A DNA stretch of 64,000 nt, taken from positions 18,640,278 to 18,704,277 of the forward strand of contig OY783194.1 of the NCBI GenBank assembly GCA_963678675.1, given 5' to 3'. Made by a program: the position numbers and the translations under genes. This document shows positions 55,094 to 64,000 of the stretch, piece by piece. The notes beneath the pieces were generated by a model. The model worked only from the letters and a program-made list of their open reading frames with translations, did not search any database and had not been told where the DNA came from. Origin of the DNA: Xiphydria camelus (lineage: Eukaryota; Arthropoda; Insecta; Hymenoptera; Xiphydriidae). Position 1 is the first letter of the stretch. Each line of letters begins with the position of its first letter.

Positions 55094-55671
55094 ATGAAAT
55101 TCGTTAAAGTTTTACAGAAAGAAAAAGGATTACAGAAAGCTGTACAAATATTTAAAGACCCAAACGCATTCCCTGCGGATATAGACAAAGTTGGAGAACA
55201 ATTTCTTTTTTATCTGTATGGATCAAAAAAAAGCGACTCATTAAATAAATACAGATACCAGTGTTTCATACAATCTATTACCAAAAGCTTACCCACCAAA
55301 CCAAGCACCGTTACCCGCCAACCAAAGATGCAGCTCGCTTGCACTGCTTCCGTACTTACCATCGGGTACAGCTATGGTATGGAAAGGACAAATCAGTTTT
55401 AGATTGGGGATGGAAAAATTCAAAGAATGGGTTAATGCCCATTGCTACTTTATAAGACGCAGCTCCCCAAGACAACGAGGAGAATTCCCCTATCGATATA
55501 GAAAGAGATCTAAACCACTCAATAGAATATTCTGCACATTATGAACCAGATCCGGAATATGAGTCAGATGTTGAAGACATTCAGGATGATATTGAGGGTT
55601 ATATTGAACAAACAGTAACATCAAAAAGGCGAAAAAACTCTGATGAGCCTACAACCTCAAAAGAAACTTAG
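55094..55671 (+). pseudogene. Third Academ-like fragment (C-terminal end)
   Basis: KFVKVLQKEKGLQKAVQIFK, then AFPADIDKVGEQFLFYLYGS match the segment after the GCD block of the nuclease in the other copies. After a shift: CFRTYHRVQLWYGK and WGWKNSKNGLMPIATL. An acidic tail (PEYESDVEDIQDDIEGYIEQ) runs to the stop at 55671. The Cys-rich domain is absent. It differs enough from both other copies to be a third lineage. Confidence 0.78.
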
Positions 55672-56306
55672 TTATACAGGGTGTAACAAAATAAGTGTAA
55701 AACATTTCAAGGGGTGATTCCTCATCGAAAAAGGGATAGGGTCTTTCACATATAAAGAAACTTCATTTGAGCCCCTTGAAGGGGGTACATAAAATTAGTT
55801 TTACAATTTTTTTCACAAACACTAAAAAAGTTAAAAAATTGAAATTAACGTGACATTTTCTACTATCAAAAAGACACTTAGCCAGTAATTTATTTGGTTT
55901 ACCCCATGGTTGTAAGGGGTGGAAAACGCAACCCCTAAAATTTATTTCCAACGTAACTTTTTGTCTTATTATTTGTTTACCATTTAAAAATTTATTTCCA
56001 ATAGCTTGTTTCATTCTAAACAAAAAATGTCTCTTGAATTTTTTGCCCAAAATTAACCAGTTCCCAGCAAAAAATTATTTTACGAACAACTACAGAGATA
56101 CATCGTCAGAAATGCGAACTGGATTAGTATTGTTATTTTGTAGTTACTACCTGCATCAAAATATGATTAAAGATGAACAAACAAAACTAATTTATTAATA
56201 ACAAAACATACAACATGTAGAAATCATAGTAAATGTTCAGCCCCTTTAAAGGGCTGTATCTTAACAAGGGATGCTCTCAAATTAAGTTTCTTTATATGAA
56301 AGACCC

Positions 56307-56564
56307 TGTTAAGCGTAGATAGGCACCCCCTTATCTCACCACGAGTGACCTATATAAGCCGGCCTAAATACCTAGGGCGGCAGTTCTGCTTCGAGAGTCC
56401 TCCTCTTCACAATACAACATACGTGCCATATTGTGACAGACTCCTAGAAATAGTGATAATATTGTACTTAGTAAAAGAGAAGAAATAAAGTAGCACTGAC
56501 TATACTCAGGTATAGCCAGTGCCTCCCTTTTTAAAAAGTCAACTGAAACTATTTCCCCGTAACA
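56307..56564 (+). repeat. 5' LTR
   Basis: Begins tgttaagcgtag and ends ccccgtaaca. Contains TATATAAG (56351-56358) as promoter element and AATAAA (56484-56489) as polyadenylation signal. Confidence 0.97.
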
Positions 56565-56567
56565 TTT

Positions 56568-56585
56568 TGGCGATCCTGCCAGGAT
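56568..56585 (+). promoter_or_regulatory. Primer-binding site
   Basis: tggcgatcctgccaggat lies three bases after the 5' LTR and starts with tgg, complementary to a tRNA CCA end. A tRNA-Arg is the likely primer, but I could not verify which. Confidence 0.7.
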
Positions 56586-57010
56586 AGTTCTCGCGATTTG
56601 TTAGAAAGTTATTCCTTGGTACGAGCTACTGTTTGAGAACTAGCCACGACCGGGACCCTGAACTTTCATAAATTCACATCGAGGCTATCCAATACGAACC
56701 CTGGGACGTCCTCCACAGCGAGACATCACCACTTGAAAGGAAGAAGATTTCAAAAACACAGCGGTAAGCATCCTACAAAATCGTGGAACCCAGCCCGCGA
56801 GCTCGGAACCTCGTCAATAAAAACCGACTGTGAACTTTTATGGCAACCAAGTTTGTAGCAACTTGCGAGGCATAAAAGTTATAAACTCGTCACACGCTGG
56901 CATTCGCGACGTATCGCGCACGGACAGAGATTCCAACGAGCGAAGAAACGGACAGTAGTGACACCGACGTAGTAGGAAGAATCCAGAATCCCTATTACAC
57001 GGCACCCAAC
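56586..57010 (+). other. 5' leader of the retroelement
   Basis: Untranslated leader between primer site and gag. Packaging and dimer signals would be expected here but are not identified. Confidence 0.6.
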
Positions 57011-58375
57011 ATGTCAAGAGCGACATCACCGTCAAGATCCATCAACGACAACATGGCGAGTACCATGCTCATATTAGAGAAACTAGAAGGATTATCGATG
57101 AAAATCGAGAGAATAGAAACAGGAGTAACGGAGCTAGGAATGGAGAACGAGAGAAGATCCAAAGAAATCAAGGACATTTGGAGACACTTGAAAATAGACA
57201 TTACGGAAGATGAAGCACCACCATTGCCCACGGCACTGCCAGCATCGAATACCAGCAGACCCGCATCGATGCCTCAAGTACAGAGAAGAGAGAGGCAAGC
57301 TGGATGGTCGACGCCAGATTCGTCACCGGAACGAAGGCAAGATAGAGTCACGTCACAGGACGCTGAAACTCCTAAGAATGCGATCAAATACGTACGAGCA
57401 CTTAAGGGACACGACGACGTAGGAGTAGAGGAATTTATCCGATCCTGCAAACGAGCATCCGGCACCTGCACGCGACCCGACCGACTCTTGGATCTTATCG
57501 TCAACGAAAAGATTACCGGAGAAGCCGAACGTAGTATCCGCGGTCTGGAGATAAACAGCTACCGCGACCTATTCCAAGCACTTAGGGATAATGTATCAGC
57601 AGCCACGTCATATGAACTGGCACGCAGTAAACTCATGTCCACCAAACAGCAAAACGAGAATGTTCGCAGCTATGATAAGCGTTTCATAGAACGCTACAAC
57701 GACTTAAAATATACTATCCAGAACGAGGCGGACGAAGACACTTCCCGTACCGAGACACGGATTGCACTTAAGATAGAAGAAAGAAACGTCGTCAAGACAT
57801 ACATCGGAGGATTAAGAGACGAAATATGTATGGCAGTCAGAAACACGCACCCGAAAACGTTACGCGATGCGCGTATGGAAGCACTGGAGGTAGAAACCTT
57901 TTTACTTGAACGACGACGCAGTAACCCCGTCACGCGACCCCCACTTCAACCAACATCAAATCGGTTCCAACCAACGACAAGACGACCTAATTATTTATCC
58001 AGACCTTCAAGCGGAACTTGGCAGCAGCAGAACTCCAAACAGCACGTAGACCAGGTAGAAAAGAACTTCCAAAGAATGGAGAATAAACCGTTGTTCGATA
58101 GAATGAAATTATTCTGCACACATTGCAAGCAGAATGGACACTCAGAAAGCCGATGCTATAAGAAGCAAAATTTTCAGCAAAGCCAAACACAAAAGAGACC
58201 ACCCCAGAGAGTGAACAACATTCAAGAAGAAATCTCGGAGGAAGTGGAGTACTACGAAGACCAGTACAAAACGACCGAATCCTCAGCACCGGAGGAAGAC
58301 TATGGCACTGTATATGGAGACCAGGAGGAACCATCAGACCAGGACGATACCTCATCGACTCAGGAGCTTCAATAA
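57011..58375 (+). CDS. gag: gag polyprotein
   Basis: 454 residues, intact. It forms the virus-like particle core and binds the genomic RNA. The first 60 residues are helical (MLILEKLEGLSMKIERIETG, likely coiled coil), followed by a Pro/Arg-rich linker. A capsid-like region includes ALKGHDDVGVEEFIRSCKRA and RDLFQALRDNVSAATSYELA, typical of Ty3/gypsy Gag. One zinc knuckle, CTHCKQNGHSESRC (CX2CX4HX4C), is at about residues 373-386, then an acidic Glu/Asp-rich end. The last part overlaps the pol frame, which is -1 relative to gag. Confidence 0.93.
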   Translation: MSRATSPSRSINDNMASTMLILEKLEGLSMKIERIETGVTELGMENERRSKEIKDIWRHLKIDITEDEAPPLPTALPASNTSRPASMPQVQRRERQAGWSTPDSSPERRQDRVTSQDAETPKNAIKYVRALKGHDDVGVEEFIRSCKRASGTCTRPDRLLDLIVNEKITGEAERSIRGLEINSYRDLFQALRDNVSAATSYELARSKLMSTKQQNENVRSYDKRFIERYNDLKYTIQNEADEDTSRTETRIALKIEERNVVKTYIGGLRDEICMAVRNTHPKTLRDARMEALEVETFLLERRRSNPVTRPPLQPTSNRFQPTTRRPNYLSRPSSGTWQQQNSKQHVDQVEKNFQRMENKPLFDRMKLFCTHCKQNGHSESRCYKKQNFQQSQTQKRPPQRVNNIQEEISEEVEYYEDQYKTTESSAPEEDYGTVYGDQEEPSDQDDTSSTQELQ

Positions 58376-60543
58376 ATTTAATAAAGAAAAAAATGATTAA
58401 ACCGGAGCACCTCCCAAAGGCCCAACCGAAGGAAAGGAAATTTACGATGGGTAACGAGGTTCATACCTCTACGCACGAGATACTCCTATGCCACCAGGGG
58501 TACCCGCAAGACTTCTCAATAATACCTGATGACTTCGCATTAGAGGAGGAAGCCCTAATCGGAAAACCCTTCCTGAACCAATACAATTTCGCGCTTACTA
58601 ACGACACCCTCACCCTCAACGAATGCACGCATAAACTCCACGATACAGGATATTCGGTACCATCGAAGACTCATCAAGTACTCCATATCGCGACAACGCA
58701 GAAGAAAGGATGTACAATTATCTCAGGACACGATACCATACCCGAAGGGGTATACAGAGTAAAGAATCACAAGGTATACGTACCACTGCACAACCATGAC
58801 GACAGAATACTACACATAAAACAGGAGGATATTCATATGGAACCAGCAGTTGTAAAAACAATACAACCTCAAACACATGGAGATCTAGAAAGGATAAGGA
58901 AATTGATGGAAAACACTCGACTCACACACGTGGAAGAGCAGACGAAAGGCCCACTCGCCCAGATTATATCACGGTACAATGACATCTTCAATCTACCAGG
59001 CGACCCATTACCCTGCTCACCCGATACAGAACACACGATCAGAGTCAAGGATAATAAACCCATCAATCACGCCAACTACCGACCACCTGAAATACATAAA
59101 CAAGAAATAAGCAGACAAATGAGCGAAATGTTTGATAAAGGCATAATTAGGGAATCGAAGTCACCCTACAACTCACCTGTATGGGTAGTGCCTAAGAAAG
59201 CCGACGCATCCGGAAAGAAGAAATGGAGGATAGTAATAGACTTCAGGAAGTTAAACGAAAAAACGGATCAAGACGCTTACCCACTACCCGTGATCGACGA
59301 CATTTTAGACCACTTAGGCAAAGCCAAGTACTTTTCGGCATTTGATCTAAGTTCAGGATTCCACCAAATACCAATGGAGGAAGAAAGCAAAAAGTACACA
59401 GCATTCTCTACACCAGACGGACACTTCGAATACAACCGTATGCCATTCGGATTAAAGAACGCACCTGCAACCTTCCAACGGATGATGGATACAGCATTGA
59501 GAGGACTAGTGGGGAAAACTTGTTTGGTGTATCTCGACGACATCGTAGTATTCGGAGCAACACTCAAACAACATCATGAGAATCTAGAAATCCTGTTTGA
59601 AAGATTGAGACAAGTTGGACTCAAACTCCAACCCGACAAGTGTGAGTACCTCAGACCAGAACTCGAGTACCTAGGCCATCTGATCACCAAGGACGGAGTA
59701 AAACCGAACCCCAAGAAGATTGAAGCAGTCAAAAACTTCAAGACACCGGCAACAGTGACAGAGGTAAAAGGATTCTTAGGACTCACAGGATATTACAGGA
59801 AATTCATCAAGGGATTTTCCACTATCAGCAAACCTTTAACAACTTTAACAAAAAAAGATACACCTTTCACCTGGAACGAAAAGGCAGAAAAGGCATTCAG
59901 AACACTGATTGACGCTTTATGCAAATCACCAGTACTGCGATATCCAGACTACTCAAAAAGGTTCACACTAACAACGGATGCATCGAATGTAGGACTCGGA
60001 GCGGTACTCTCTCAAGAAGGACACCCGTGTTGCTACATATCGAGAACCCTGAATAAAGCTGAACAAAACTACACCACCTCAGAAAAGGAGCTATTAGCCA
60101 TCGTTTGGGCAGTAAAAAGGCTCAGACAATACCTACTAGGACGAACCTTTGATATCAAAACGGATCACAAAGCTCTAGTATGGCTCTTTAATATCAAAGA
60201 TCCCTCGTCGAGGTTAATGAGATGGAGACTGAAACTGGAGGAATACGATTTCCAAATCGAATATATGAAGGGAAAAGAAAACTGCGCAGCAGACGCCCTT
60301 TCAAGAATCTTCATCACCAGAGATGTATTACAAGAAGCACTCGACGGGATCAACCTAGAAACACCAGAAGAGACGATTGTCACACCGGAGCAGCTTTACG
60401 CGGATTACACCGTATGGTGCCTCGTGGGAGACCACGCAAACCAAATAAAAACTTTGCTCAACACAAATAAGGGTACGTGGATTAACGTCAGAAAACACAC
60501 CGATAATGATGATGAGTCAGGATCAGTGGAATTGGGGCCCTAG
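58330..60543 (+). CDS. pol: pol part 1: protease, reverse transcriptase, RNase H
   Basis: The frame is open before the first Met (58393). The protease active-site motif LIDSGAS lies at about 58350-58370, inside the gag overlap, so expression by -1 frameshifting is likely. Counting from that Met, RT motifs are YPLPVIDDILDHLGKAKYFS (about 297-316), FDLSSGFHQIP, MPFGLKNAPATFQ and CLVYLDDIVVFG (catalytic YLDD about 379-382). RNase H follows: TTDASNVGLGAVLS (about 525), EKELLAIVWAVKRLRQYL, TDHKALVWL and NCAADALSR. The frame stops at TAG (60541-60543), with integrase continuing in the same frame beyond it. I set the start only approximately. Confidence 0.93.
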   Translation, partial: TIRPGRYLIDSGASINLIKKKMIKPEHLPKAQPKERKFTMGNEVHTSTHEILLCHQGYPQDFSIIPDDFALEEEALIGKPFLNQYNFALTNDTLTLNECTHKLHDTGYSVPSKTHQVLHIATTQKKGCTIISGHDTIPEGVYRVKNHKVYVPLHNHDDRILHIKQEDIHMEPAVVKTIQPQTHGDLERIRKLMENTRLTHVEEQTKGPLAQIISRYNDIFNLPGDPLPCSPDTEHTIRVKDNKPINHANYRPPEIHKQEISRQMSEMFDKGIIRESKSPYNSPVWVVPKKADASGKKKWRIVIDFRKLNEKTDQDAYPLPVIDDILDHLGKAKYFSAFDLSSGFHQIPMEEESKKYTAFSTPDGHFEYNRMPFGLKNAPATFQRMMDTALRGLVGKTCLVYLDDIVVFGATLKQHHENLEILFERLRQVGLKLQPDKCEYLRPELEYLGHLITKDGVKPNPKKIEAVKNFKTPATVTEVKGFLGLTGYYRKFIKGFSTISKPLTTLTKKDTPFTWNEKAEKAFRTLIDALCKSPVLRYPDYSKRFTLTTDASNVGLGAVLSQEGHPCCYISRTLNKAEQNYTTSEKELLAIVWAVKRLRQYLLGRTFDIKTDHKALVWLFNIKDPSSRLMRWRLKLEEYDFQIEYMKGKENCAADALSRIFITRDVLQEALDGINLETPEETIVTPEQLYADYTVWCLVGDHANQIKTLLNTNKGTWINVRKHTDNDDESGSVELGP

Positions 60544-61869
60544 GACGAGAAAAAATGGCTAAACGAAATCTATTTAGGAGTAGAATTCTTTAAAGAATCT
60601 AAACGGGAACCACGGTTCGTATTCTCGGATGCAACTCTATCGGCATACGAACTAGAAACTCTCACCGATATGCTAAACTTCCTGGCTAATAGAGACAAAT
60701 CGACGATACGAGTTTGCCGCAAATCCAAGGAGTTAACAGACGAGGAAAAGAAAGCAATACTCCATGAAAATCACGGAGGACTGTTAACACATCACCTAGG
60801 AGAAAACCGATCCATAGCAAGACTCAAGGAAAAGTATGAATGGAGAGGAATGGAACAGGAAATGATACAATTTATTCAAAACTGTACCACCTGCCAACAA
60901 GCGAAACTTACCCGCATTCGACCGAAAGCACCAGCGGTCCTCACAGACACACCACGAGAAGCCAACGAGAAGATAGCCATGGATATTTTTGGTCCCCTAC
61001 CGAAAACTACGAAGGGACACCGGTTCCTATTGACCATTCAGGACACTCTCACCAAATACTTGATAATGGTACCTCTAAAACAAACCACCTCGGAAGATAT
61101 TGCCAATGCTCTTATCCAACATTATATCTATACGTTCGGAACACCCAAGAACATCCTCACCGACCAAGGACAAAACTTCTTATCTAATGTCATGCAAGAG
61201 TTTGAACGAAGCCTAGGGATAACACCTATTAAGACCACGGCCTATCATCCACAATCCAACGGGGGTTTGGAAAGAACGCATGCTGTCATAAAAGACCTAA
61301 TTAGAACGTCACTCACCACCGAGGAGAGAAACCAGCGTTGGGATGAGAATATTCAAACCATCGGTTTCGCCTATAACACTTCTCTTCACGAAGGACACGG
61401 ACACACGCCCTTCGAGTTGACCTTCGGGCGAAAAGCGCGACTACCATCTTCAATCGACTCCACGAATAACCTCACGTACAATGAGTTACTAGAAAAGTGG
61501 AAGAAACGGCATAATGAAACCCTCGAAAGAGCCCGAAGCAGACTTATCAAAGCCAAGGAAAAGGCGAAGGAACGACACGACAGAAACATCTGTAGGACGC
61601 AACCCATTTACCGAGTTGGAGAGGAAGTGTGGTTAACGGATGGAACACGGAGGAGAAAACTCGACAATGATTGGGATGGACCATATAAAATCACTAGCCT
61701 GTTCGATAATAATAACCTAGAAATCGACAAGGACGGTCAGGTAACCAGAGTCCACATTGATAGAACCCAACCTTGTTACAGACATGAGACGGCTTCTGAT
61801 CATATGGATGATGACGATGATAACGCCACACCGGGTACTAGCAGCCGTGATGATACAGCCCCTAAATGA
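60544..61869 (+). CDS. pol: pol part 2: integrase
   Basis: In the same frame as RT but after the in-frame TAG. First Met at 60670, although homology-like sequence begins right after the stop. It shows the HHCC zinc domain (HENHGGLLTHH ... CTTCQQAK), the catalytic core AMDIFGPLP (first Asp), ILTDQGQNFLS (second Asp) and HPQSNGGLERTH (Glu), and a C-terminal chromatin-facing domain with GEEVWLTDG and WDGPYKI. Intact otherwise. The last 113 bases overlap env in another frame, as is common in errantiviruses, where env is made from a spliced RNA. Confidence 0.93.
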   Translation, partial: DEKKWLNEIYLGVEFFKESKREPRFVFSDATLSAYELETLTDMLNFLANRDKSTIRVCRKSKELTDEEKKAILHENHGGLLTHHLGENRSIARLKEKYEWRGMEQEMIQFIQNCTTCQQAKLTRIRPKAPAVLTDTPREANEKIAMDIFGPLPKTTKGHRFLLTIQDTLTKYLIMVPLKQTTSEDIANALIQHYIYTFGTPKNILTDQGQNFLSNVMQEFERSLGITPIKTTAYHPQSNGGLERTHAVIKDLIRTSLTTEERNQRWDENIQTIGFAYNTSLHEGHGHTPFELTFGRKARLPSSIDSTNNLTYNELLEKWKKRHNETLERARSRLIKAKEKAKERHDRNICRTQPIYRVGEEVWLTDGTRRRKLDNDWDGPYKITSLFDNNNLEIDKDGQVTRVHIDRTQPCYRHETASDHMDDDDDNATPGTSSRDDTAPK

Positions 61870-63658
61870 TACTACGTTCTTCCTCGAAGACCTCGGAAAA
61901 ACGAAGCTGTACCACACTACATGGAGAATCATCGGCAATGTCAACTTCGACGATCTTAAAATGAGATACGCACAACTGTGGAAGATGAACGGAGACGCGG
62001 CAGACGCCTGCAAAACAAACTGCCATGAGGGCACCGAAATAGCACTCATGCGCACCCGATTGACACGCACCTACAACAACCTCCAGCTACTAGACCACCT
62101 TACCGATGGAAGACGCACCAAACGAGGACTACTCAACATAGTGGGGACTATATCAAAAACGCTATTCGGTACACTATCCAACGATGACTTAGACCACATC
62201 AACACGGAAATCGATAAGCTCTACGATACAACGAACACGTTAGGGCAAGGCATTTCCAACCAAACTAAAATAATTAAAATTCTAGTAAACAACGCCAGGC
62301 ATGATATAGACGCATTAGGTAAACAAGGAGAATCCTACCTAAAATTAGTAGATAAGGCCACAAGTAGAATTAATAATAATTCCATGGATATCCACATCGC
62401 CAACCACTTAGCGATTAGCGGATTTCTACTAGCCGATCTTTCGGAGGATACGAATACAATCTTAAACGCAATTAGTGATGCCAAGTACGGAATAGTCCAC
62501 CCACAAGTATTCGCTCCGTCGAGCCTTGTCGATGGACTAAAAGCTCTTGAAAAACATAACAACATGCCATACAGCATGGAAAGCAACATTCAAAATTACC
62601 ATGATATTATTAGCATGTCTAAAGTTAATATAACCCTCTCGAAAAATCGACTAACCTATATAATTGATGTACCAGTATGGGAACAGGATACATTCGAAGC
62701 TAAACACGTGATCCCTATACCCAGAAAGCAAGCAGGAGTCTTTACTGCAATCATTCCGGAATCTCAATATATACTCGTTAACCAAGCCCACAGCACGTAT
62801 GTACCCACTACTGACGGAGATCTAAAAAATTGCCTGCATTCAAGGGACTTAAGAGTTTGTAAGAGGCAGCAGCCCTCCTTCCTACTAGCCGAAACGGAGT
62901 CCTGCGATACACAAATACTTAATAGAAAAATCAAAGCCATGACACATCCCAAATGTAAGACAGCACTATTTTCAATTCAAGAACTTACGTACATACAACT
63001 CAAAGGCGACCAGGGATACCTAATATTCCCTCAAGGAGAACAATATTTAGACGTACTATGCGGAAACAAAGTCGAAATGACAAAGGTTAACGTACCCAGT
63101 TGGATAAAATCAGACGCAGACTGTACTATCAACACGAACGGAGCTATACTGAAACTAGCCCCTACGAAGAATGTCACATTAAACCTACAGTTCCATAAAA
63201 ATTACACGATCTCAATTAACGATTCCGACTTAGCATTAGCAAAAGACTTGCTTACACCAGTACAACACCACCTGGACACCGACGAACTCCGAGGACTAGA
63301 ATTAAATCTAGACGACATACAAAATAAAATCGATCTTACCAAACGACGACATAGAACTAAGACATGGACAGACAACGCCGCTAGCGTACTTACATATATT
63401 GGATATAGTGCGATAGCCATTATACTACTATGGATAATTAACAAACTAGGAATTTTTGATTGTATAAAGAATCTATCACCGTGTAAATTATGTATCAACA
63501 TAGCCTGTAACAAATTTACTAACCAACCTCGAGGGAGTGACTACCGGGTGGAGTACCGACCCACCGTTGAGAGAGAACCCATTGCGCCGCCACCGACTTA
63601 CGCCCAGTCCGCGGATCCGTTAATCCGACCGGTTAAAGGAGTAAGAGTTCGCAAGTAA
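61757..63658 (+). CDS. env: env: baculovirus-F-like fusion glycoprotein
   Basis: 633 codons, uninterrupted. A signal-peptide-like hydrophobic stretch lies at about residues 13-31. A furin-type cleavage motif RTKR (120-123) is followed by a Gly-rich hydrophobic fusion-peptide-like segment, as in errantivirus Env and baculovirus F proteins. The ectodomain has paired Cys and several N-glycosylation sites. A transmembrane helix lies at about 545-565 and a cytoplasmic tail of about 65 residues is Pro-rich at the end. Env would let the element leave the cell as an enveloped particle. Its start overlaps integrase by 113 bases; an internal Met at residue 10 is an alternative start. Function is inferred from family. 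Confidence 0.9.
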   Translation: MIEPNLVTDMRRLLIIWMMTMITPHRVLAAVMIQPLNDTTFFLEDLGKTKLYHTTWRIIGNVNFDDLKMRYAQLWKMNGDAADACKTNCHEGTEIALMRTRLTRTYNNLQLLDHLTDGRRTKRGLLNIVGTISKTLFGTLSNDDLDHINTEIDKLYDTTNTLGQGISNQTKIIKILVNNARHDIDALGKQGESYLKLVDKATSRINNNSMDIHIANHLAISGFLLADLSEDTNTILNAISDAKYGIVHPQVFAPSSLVDGLKALEKHNNMPYSMESNIQNYHDIISMSKVNITLSKNRLTYIIDVPVWEQDTFEAKHVIPIPRKQAGVFTAIIPESQYILVNQAHSTYVPTTDGDLKNCLHSRDLRVCKRQQPSFLLAETESCDTQILNRKIKAMTHPKCKTALFSIQELTYIQLKGDQGYLIFPQGEQYLDVLCGNKVEMTKVNVPSWIKSDADCTINTNGAILKLAPTKNVTLNLQFHKNYTISINDSDLALAKDLLTPVQHHLDTDELRGLELNLDDIQNKIDLTKRRHRTKTWTDNAASVLTYIGYSAIAIILLWIINKLGIFDCIKNLSPCKLCINIACNKFTNQPRGSDYRVEYRPTVEREPIAPPPTYAQSADPLIRPVKGVRVRK

Positions 63659-63694
63659 GAACTTCCAGGAGGAAGTTCAATCTACTCCGGGGAG
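63659..63694 (+). promoter_or_regulatory. Region of the polypurine tract
   Basis: The short gap between env and the 3' LTR contains aggaggaag (about 63668) and ggggag immediately before the LTR. One of these primes plus-strand synthesis. Neither is a long classical tract. Confidence 0.5.
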
Positions 63695-63952
63695 TGTTAA
63701 GCGTAGATAGGCACCCCCTTATCTCACCACGAGTGACCTATATAAGCCGGCCTAAATACCTAGGGCGGCAGTTCTGCTTCGAGAGTCCTCCTCTTCACAA
63801 TACAACATACGTGCCATATTGTGACAGACTCCTAGAAATAGTGATAATATTGTACTTAGTAAAAGAGAAGAAATAAAGTAGCACTGACTATACTCAGGTA
63901 TAGCCAGTGCCTCCCTTTTTAAAAAGTCAACTGAAACTATTTCCCCGTAACA
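63695..63952 (+). repeat. 3' LTR
   Basis: Reads the same as the 5' LTR over all 258 bases by eye. TATATAAG at 63739-63746 and AATAAA at 63872-63877. Confidence 0.97.
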
Positions 63953-64000
63953 GACCCTATCCCTTTTTCGATGAGGAATCACCCCCTGAAATGTTTTACA

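Larger units (their letters stand above)
56307..63952 (+). mobile_element. Full-length errantivirus-like LTR retroelement (Ty3/gypsy with env)
   Basis: 7646 bp. Two 258-bp LTRs (TG...CA) appear identical by eye and are flanked by the 5-bp duplication GACCC (56302-56306 and 63953-63957). Order: 5' LTR, primer site, gag, protease-RT-RNase H-integrase, env, 3' LTR. This is the layout of insect endogenous retroviruses (errantiviruses). Identical LTRs imply very recent insertion. Confidence 0.96.
55674..64000. mobile_element. Foldback element (TIR tacagggtgtaac) hosting the LTR element
   Basis: The left arm from 55674 (tacagggtgtaacaaaataa, aaacatttcaaggggtgatt, aagaaacttcattt) recurs inverted. 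It is found partly left of the LTR insertion (about 56230-56306, ttaagtttctttatatgaaa) and partly right of it (63953-64000, ctatccctttttcgatgagg). Its right end lies beyond the window. Without the LTR element the part seen is about 0.7 kb. Confidence 0.85.

Noticed and set aside
48799..56300. Further upstream Sara exons (FYVE or SMAD-binding parts)
   Set aside because: I read the non-transposon stretches on the minus strand and found no segment with those motifs and matching phase.
58869..63513. Minus-strand frames inside pol and env
   Set aside because: They mirror strongly coding plus-strand genes and carry no motif.
1..64000. CRISPR arrays, bacterial operons, riboswitches
   Set aside because: Content is clearly eukaryotic. 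Repeats are TIRs, foldbacks or microsatellites, without regular spacer structure.

Overview
This is nuclear DNA of an animal, most likely an insect. It is AT-rich, intron-bearing and packed with eukaryotic transposable elements (mariner, Tc1, piggyBac, pogo/Tigger, PIF/Harbinger, MITEs, a tRNA-derived SINE and an errantivirus-like LTR element). I see no bacterial operons, rRNA or CRISPR. I cannot fix the insect order.

The one host gene I recognise is the 3' half of Sara (SMAD anchor for receptor activation, ZFYVE9/ZFYVE16 family), on the minus strand. Five coding exons, read from high to low coordinates, are 48383-48798, 21890-22133, 18699-18819, 18179-18340 and 12528-12683 (with the stop codon). 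Together they encode about 365 residues of the conserved C-terminal domain. All exon phases agree and all junctions are GT/AG. The FYVE and SMAD-binding parts must lie beyond the right edge. The gene spans more than 36 kb here, mainly because of a 26-kb intron (22134-48382) filled with transposons.

Layout. 1-5150: pogo-like transposase, a Tc1 element split by a mariner, then a decayed piggyBac. 5150-12500: MITEs, an (AC)n tract, a TTAA-flanked piggyBac-type MITE and a long hairpin, ending in the Sara 3' flank. 12684-18178: Sara intron containing a degenerate 4.5-kb palindrome. 18341-22133: short Sara introns and exons, one intron being mostly a MITE. 22134-48382: the giant intron. It holds a SINE split by a MITE, a DDE_Tnp_4/SWIM transposon with inverted ends, a Tigger-like pseudogene, a 6.7-kb long-TIR transposon with a FEN1/XPG-type nuclease (Academ-like), mariners and foldbacks. 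48799-64000: upstream Sara intron with a mariner, two more Academ-like copies, and a 7.6-kb LTR retroelement (56307-63952) with identical LTRs and an intact env.

The transposons are nested in readable order. In several places the target-site duplication, or an uninterrupted paralogous copy inside the window, confirms the insertion. The most unusual coding content is the Academ-like family. Its C-terminus carries the full set of acidic motifs of a FEN1/XPG nuclease plus a Cys-rich CXC-like domain. The main copy appears to be broken by one frame change.
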